Source of the DNA: an uncultured Bacteroidales bacterium
Lineage (GTDB): Bacteria; Bacteroidota; Bacteroidia; Bacteroidales; Bacteroidaceae
Direction of reading: 5' to 3'
DNA length: 8,774 bases
Assembly: GCA_902803195.1 (NCBI GenBank)
Contig: CADCOX010000156.1
Span: 1-8,774, forward strand
Shown: in pieces, positions 6,401 through 8,774 of the stretch
Numbering within the stretch: position 1 is the first letter of the stretch
Layout of the letters: each line of letters opens with the position of its first letter
Notes under the pieces: model-generated
Told to the model about the DNA's origin: nothing
Database searches by the model: none
What the model saw: only the letters and a program-made list of their open reading frames with translations
Program-made: the position numbers and the translations under genes

Positions 6401-7105
6401 AAAGATGTAGATAATATAGTTGATGACGTAGTTCGCAGGAAAGTGCAAGAAGCTATACAGGAGCACCGAGGACTGAAAGGAGCTATCGCCGCTAAAATAT
6501 GGATGAATAAAGAGAAAGGTATAGAAATCAAGAAAGTCCGCATATTTGTCAAGCAAACAACGCCACTCACAATCAAAGCCCATAGAGATCTGTCAAGACA
6601 TGACTATAAGCAGCAATACTTAGTTTGGAATGATAGCAACTATTTGCTGGCAATCTATGAGGGAAAAGACAAGAAAGGCAATTTAGCAAGAGCTTTTAAG
6701 GAAATTAAAGTAATAGATGCTGCAAAATATTATGCACAGAGGCATTCCTCTCATATCGTTCCTGCTATCAGCAACGAAGGCTATGTCTTAAAATACGAAT
6801 TGAGGATTGGAGCAATGATATTATTATACGATAAAAGCCCAGATGAGATATGGAATGGGACGCCTCAAACTATGAAAGAAAGGTTGTACGTAATTACAGG
6901 TATGTCTTTGACAAATGGTCGAATGACTGTTGTGCATCATCAGGAAGCTCGTCAAGCCAAAGAACTCAAGCCAGAAGCTGCCGCCTATGATTACGATGGC
7001 AACTTGCGCCCTATGCTGCGAATCTCCTTATCAAAATTCAAAGCCCTCATCCAAGGCTTCGATTTCGACATCAACGACCTCGGTGAAATACAGCGCCTCA
7101 GATGA
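3491..7105 (+). CDS. cas9: Cas9, type II-C CRISPR RNA-guided DNA endonuclease
   Basis: A 1204-residue protein that, with crRNA and tracrRNA, cuts both strands of matching DNA. RuvC-I is at the N-terminus (ILGIDTGTNSLGWAI, D8). The arginine-rich bridge helix follows at about 50-76. The REC lobe spans about 77-575. RuvC-II is IHIEFSRDLN (E589). The HNH domain holds DIEHTIPRS (D674, H677), N691 and N700, with spacing identical to SpCas9 H840/N854/N863. RuvC-III is HVHHCIDAITIAC (H841, D844). WED and PAM-interacting domains follow, including GDTARGILHQDTFYG near 933-948. All catalytic residues are present. Size and the cas1-cas2 neighbours without csn2 or cas4 indicate subtype II-C. The ATG lies about 24 bases after a predicted transcription start. 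The stop overlaps cas1 by four bases. GC falls sharply from about residue 905 to 1157, unlike the rest of the gene, suggesting a transferred C-terminal module. Confidence 0.97.
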   Translation: MNRILGIDTGTNSLGWAIVDKEGDEYRLVHKGTNIFTEGVKIEKNIESSRAAERTEHRSVRRHYWRRKVRKIRLLTLLADNHLCPPLAKESLREWRLKKVYPQDDGFMDWLLTEDKTGVNPYHFRYLCLTQKLDLSIVSQRYILGRALYHLNQRRGFLSNRKENTKASEGDVNKGISDLTQEIEQAGCTYLGEYFYRLYERGEKIRKHYTARKEHYLKEFHAICEKQGLDSTLVKKLEGAIFAQRPLKSQKGLVGTCTFEKGKPRCPVSHPLYEDFRMYAFLNNIKIQMPSDAELRPLTHQEIDCLIPLFKRKSKRSFNFEDIAKKLAPKNSYCFYKDKVQKPYRFNYPMDTSVSGSIVSAQLEDIFGHQWLDAICETYTLGAGKSRFEILNDVWHALFFFDDEDKLKEFAKNRLQLTDDEATRFSKISLPQDYASLSLKAIRKILPYMRDYGLIYSHAVFLGNLKEVLPSHVWGVPQVREAAIEEIIKVLLSVQQTSDTRTQERCVKDFLKERYQVDEEPLDKLYHPSMIDLYPRVKPNDEGIYQLGSPRISSVRNPMAMHSLFRLRKVVNLLLQKGYIDEETTIHIEFSRDLNDANRRWAIQQWQRQNEKERERCKKEIEKLFQEATGKPIVEVSDRDILKYQLWEEQHHKCLYTGEEISLSDFLGAHPKYDIEHTIPRSAGGDSTKMNLTLCSSSYNREVKKTHLPTELAEHETILQRIEEWKERYEDLDRQIRKTKGVFAATKEEKDKKIRRRHLLSLERDYWRGKYQRFTMTEVPEGFSRRQGTDISVISRYARLFLKSVFRHVYIVKGIATSDFRKIWGIQNEYEKKERVNHVHHCIDAITIACIGPDEYAKLAQYYHDEENHEWYGKSKGHFTPPWPTFAEDISKIQDELLVAHYTEDRMQKRAKKKIRKSDGTVVRNNKGIIRYAQGDTARGILHQDTFYGAIMHQGELKYVGRKELTKITEKDVDNIVDDVVRRKVQEAIQEHRGLKGAIAAKIWMNKEKGIEIKKVRIFVKQTTPLTIKAHRDLSRHDYKQQYLVWNDSNYLLAIYEGKDKKGNLARAFKEIKVIDAAKYYAQRHSSHIVPAISNEGYVLKYELRIGAMILLYDKSPDEIWNGTPQTMKERLYVITGMSLTNGRMTVVHHQEARQAKELKPEAAAYDYDGNLRPMLRISLSKFKALIQGFDFDINDLGEIQRLR

Positions 7106-7989
7106 TTAAGCAAACACTGATGTTCACATTGCCAGCCTATTTGAGCCTGAAAGATAACCAGATTGTCATTCAGCTCAAGGGCGCAGAGCAGGCGGTGACA
7201 CGTCCGATAGAGGACATCGGCGTGGTGGTTGTGGAGAACGCGCAGGTCACGCTGTCTGTTCCGCTGCTGAACGCCTTGGTGGACAATAATGTCGCTGTGG
7301 TTTTCTGCGATAACAAGCAGATGCCCAAGTCGATGTTGATGAACCTCGACGGCAACACTACGCAGCAAGAGAGCTATCGGTATCAGATGGAAGCCACACA
7401 ACCCATGAAGAAACAGCTATGGCGGCAACTCGTTGAGTGTAAGATACGCAATCAGGCGGCATTGCTCAGCAAGATGGACAAGGATGCCGATGCGCTCAAG
7501 CCCTATTACATGAATGTCAAGTCGGGCGACTCGGACAATCGCGAGGGGTTGGCATCGCGCATCTATTGGCCGTTGTTGATGGGAGCAGATTTCCGCAGAG
7601 ATCGCGAAGGCGAGCCCCCCAACCAACTGCTCAACTATGGCTATTCCATTCTCAGAGCAGCCGTCGCAAGGGCCTTGATTGGTTCTGGATTATATCCTGC
7701 CTTTGGCCTCTTCCATCGGAACCGATATAATGCCTACCCGTTGGCAGATGATGTGATGGAGCCTTTCCGCCCCTTCGTAGACGAAATCGTATACCATTTC
7801 TACTTTGATGGAGCGGCGTCTGAGTTGGACAAACAAAGTAAGATAGAACTGTTGCGAGTCCTTTTTGCTGATGTGAAGATGGGCAAGCTGACCCGTCCGC
7901 TCGAAGTGGCATTGTCCATGACGACTGCCTCTCTGCTGAAAGTCCTGAAAGGTGAGCAAGAGAAATTGGTTTTGCCTGTTCTGCCATGA
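7102..7989 (+). CDS. cas1: Cas1, type II CRISPR spacer-acquisition integrase
   Basis: A 295-residue protein of normal length for type II Cas1. With Cas2 it forms the complex that inserts new spacers at the leader end of the array, and in type II systems Cas9 helps choose protospacers next to a PAM. The start MIKQTL..PAYLSLK is typical of type II Cas1, supporting the ATG at 7102, which overlaps the cas9 stop in ATGA and implies translational coupling. The N-terminal beta domain covers about 1-80, and the alpha-helical catalytic domain the rest. The metal-binding residues are E148 (DNREGL), H205 (GLFHRNRYN) and D217/E220 (ADDVMEPFRP). Nothing is missing. Codon use and GC (about 60 percent in one 60-base sample) match the main body of cas9, not its AT-rich C-terminal part. 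Confidence 0.96.
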   Translation: MIKQTLMFTLPAYLSLKDNQIVIQLKGAEQAVTRPIEDIGVVVVENAQVTLSVPLLNALVDNNVAVVFCDNKQMPKSMLMNLDGNTTQQESYRYQMEATQPMKKQLWRQLVECKIRNQAALLSKMDKDADALKPYYMNVKSGDSDNREGLASRIYWPLLMGADFRRDREGEPPNQLLNYGYSILRAAVARALIGSGLYPAFGLFHRNRYNAYPLADDVMEPFRPFVDEIVYHFYFDGAASELDKQSKIELLRVLFADVKMGKLTRPLEVALSMTTASLLKVLKGEQEKLVLPVLP

Positions 7990-8327
7990 GCGAAATCCGT
8001 CTGAATGCTTACCATATCATGTGGCTCTTTGTGTTCTTTGACTTACCGGTAGTAACCAAGAAGGAAAGGAAGGTGGCAGCACTTTTCCGCAAGAATCTTA
8101 TGAAGGACGGTTTCGTAATGCTTCAATATTCCGTCTACATCCGCCATTGTGCTTCCTATGAGAGCCAAAAGGTACACGTCAAGCGTCTGAAATCCTTCCT
8201 TCCTGAGACAGGCATGGTCAGCATCCTCTCCGTGACGGACAGGCAATATGGCGACATCATCAACTTCTGGGGGAAAGAAAAAAAGGAAAATACGCCCTCT
8301 GAACCTTTGCAACTCGAATTTTTTTGA
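7986..8327 (+). CDS. cas2: Cas2, type II CRISPR adaptation protein
   Basis: A 113-residue protein with the Cas2 ferredoxin-like pattern. The first strand, MWLFVFFDLPVVTKKER, carries the conserved aspartate (D19), followed by AALFRKNLMKDGFVMLQYSVYIRHC and a later VSILSVTDRQYGDI strand. Cas2 dimers bridge two Cas1 dimers during spacer integration, and nuclease activity is not needed for that role. The ATG overlaps the cas1 stop in ATGA, so cas9, cas1 and cas2 form one tightly coupled operon. An internal ATG (M12) would shorten the protein, but the coupled start is favoured. The last codons overlap the promoter that reads into the array. Confidence 0.95.
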   Translation: MSEIRLNAYHIMWLFVFFDLPVVTKKERKVAALFRKNLMKDGFVMLQYSVYIRHCASYESQKVHVKRLKSFLPETGMVSILSVTDRQYGDIINFWGKEKKENTPSEPLQLEFF

Positions 8328-8335
8328 TACCTTTG
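8306..8335 (+). promoter_or_regulatory. CRISPR array promoter
   Basis: TTTG (8306-8309), an 18-base spacer and TACCTTTG (8328-8335) match the Bacteroidetes promoter. The -33 element lies inside the cas2 coding sequence and the -7 element starts at the base after its stop. Transcription would start near 8339-8342, giving about 80 nt of leader RNA before the first repeat. Confidence 0.7.
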
Positions 8336-8418
8336 CACAAGAAATCAACCTTGTCAACCACTTCTTGAGTGATATGCTGAATGTAAATAGCTGATTAATA
8401 GATAATAGAAATGCTCAC
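8328..8418 (+). other. CRISPR leader
   Basis: An AT-rich, non-coding 91-base stretch between the cas2 stop and the first repeat. Array transcription starts in it, and new spacers are expected to be added at its downstream end. The direction agrees with the tracrRNA pairing. No terminator is seen between cas2 and the array, so operon read-through could add to pre-crRNA. Confidence 0.7.
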
Positions 8419-8774
8419 GTTGTGGTTTGATGTAGGAAATGGACGATATACAACTGACCCGCATAAATGGGAGGATTTTCATAAGTTGTGGTTTGATGTA
8501 GGAAATGGACGATATACAACATCAGTAGGTGACGGACTAAGTGCTGGACAGTTGTGGTTTGATGTAGGAAATGGACGATATACAACACCACCTGACGTTT
8601 CCACGGTGACCATGGGGTTGTGGTTTGATGTAGGAAATGGACGATATACAACCGAAAGGAGAAGTCAAGCAGCAGCAGCAGGTTGTGGTTTGATGTAGGA
8701 AATGGACGATATACAACCCTTGGCACGGGCATAGGTGGCCATTCACAGTTGTGGTTTGATGTAGGAAATGGACG
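8419..8774 (+). CRISPR. Type II-C CRISPR array, runs past the right edge
   Basis: Five complete, identical 36-base repeats (8419-8454, 8485-8520, 8551-8586, 8617-8652, 8682-8717) and 27 bases of a sixth (8748-8774). The repeat begins GTTGTGGTTTGATGTAGG and ends GACGATATACAAC, and its ends are complementary (GTTGT/ACAAC). Spacers are 8455-8484, 8521-8550, 8587-8616, 8653-8681 and 8718-8747: four of 30 bases and one of 29. All differ from each other and none matches another part of the window by eye. The 5' half of the repeat pairs with the tracrRNA anti-repeat, so crRNAs are read on the plus strand and mature forms should be spacer followed by the 5' part of the repeat. The lack of repeat decay suggests the leader-proximal, recently active end. 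Confidence 0.99.

Noticed and set aside
8328..8418. Additional cas gene (csn2 or cas4) after cas2
   Set aside because: Only 91 non-coding bases separate cas2 from the first repeat, which supports subtype II-C.
8411..8732. Open frames across the CRISPR array on both strands
   Set aside because: They translate the repeats, as shown by a recurring peptide every 22 residues, and are not genes.

Overview
The window looks like chromosomal DNA of a Bacteroidales bacterium, most likely Prevotella-like. Promoters fit the Bacteroidetes housekeeping pattern (TTTG, about 18-20 bases, then TAnnTTTG). Start codons lack strong Shine-Dalgarno sequences. The proteins resemble Bacteroidetes families. The species cannot be fixed from the sequence alone.

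Left part (1-2102): a tRNA-Ser(GGA), cut by the window edge, and a secreted glycoside hydrolase 71/99-like protein with a C-terminal CBM9-like domain. They are divergently transcribed from two well-formed promoters.

Middle part (2103-3490): about 1.4 kb without a convincing protein gene but rich in structure. It holds a leftward promoter with a set of small hairpins, a G-rich array of TTAGGG units, and a perfect 36-base inverted repeat around an AT-rich core. It also holds a decayed open frame and a promoter followed by a 27-codon frame that looks like a cut-off gene start. The last 150 bases belong to the CRISPR locus: a tracrRNA on the minus strand with anti-repeat, stem-loops and intrinsic terminator. 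Its promoter is interleaved with the cas9 promoter.

Right part (3491-8774): a compact type II-C CRISPR-Cas locus, cas9-cas1-cas2, with 4-base ATGA overlaps between the genes. A promoter at the end of cas2 reads into an array of identical 36-base repeats with 29-30-base spacers, which runs off the right edge. All Cas9 nuclease residues are present, as are the Cas1 active-site residues. The array is read on the plus strand, because the minus-strand tracrRNA anti-repeat pairs with the 5' half of the plus-strand repeat. No csn2 or cas4 is seen.

The locus is a known type. The points most worth a second look are a sharp drop in GC over the Cas9 C-terminal (WED/PAM-interacting) region, suggesting a domain exchange; a tracrRNA whose anti-repeat can fold on itself; the interleaved tracrRNA/cas9 promoters; and the inverted repeat and TTAGGG array in the flanking non-coding region.
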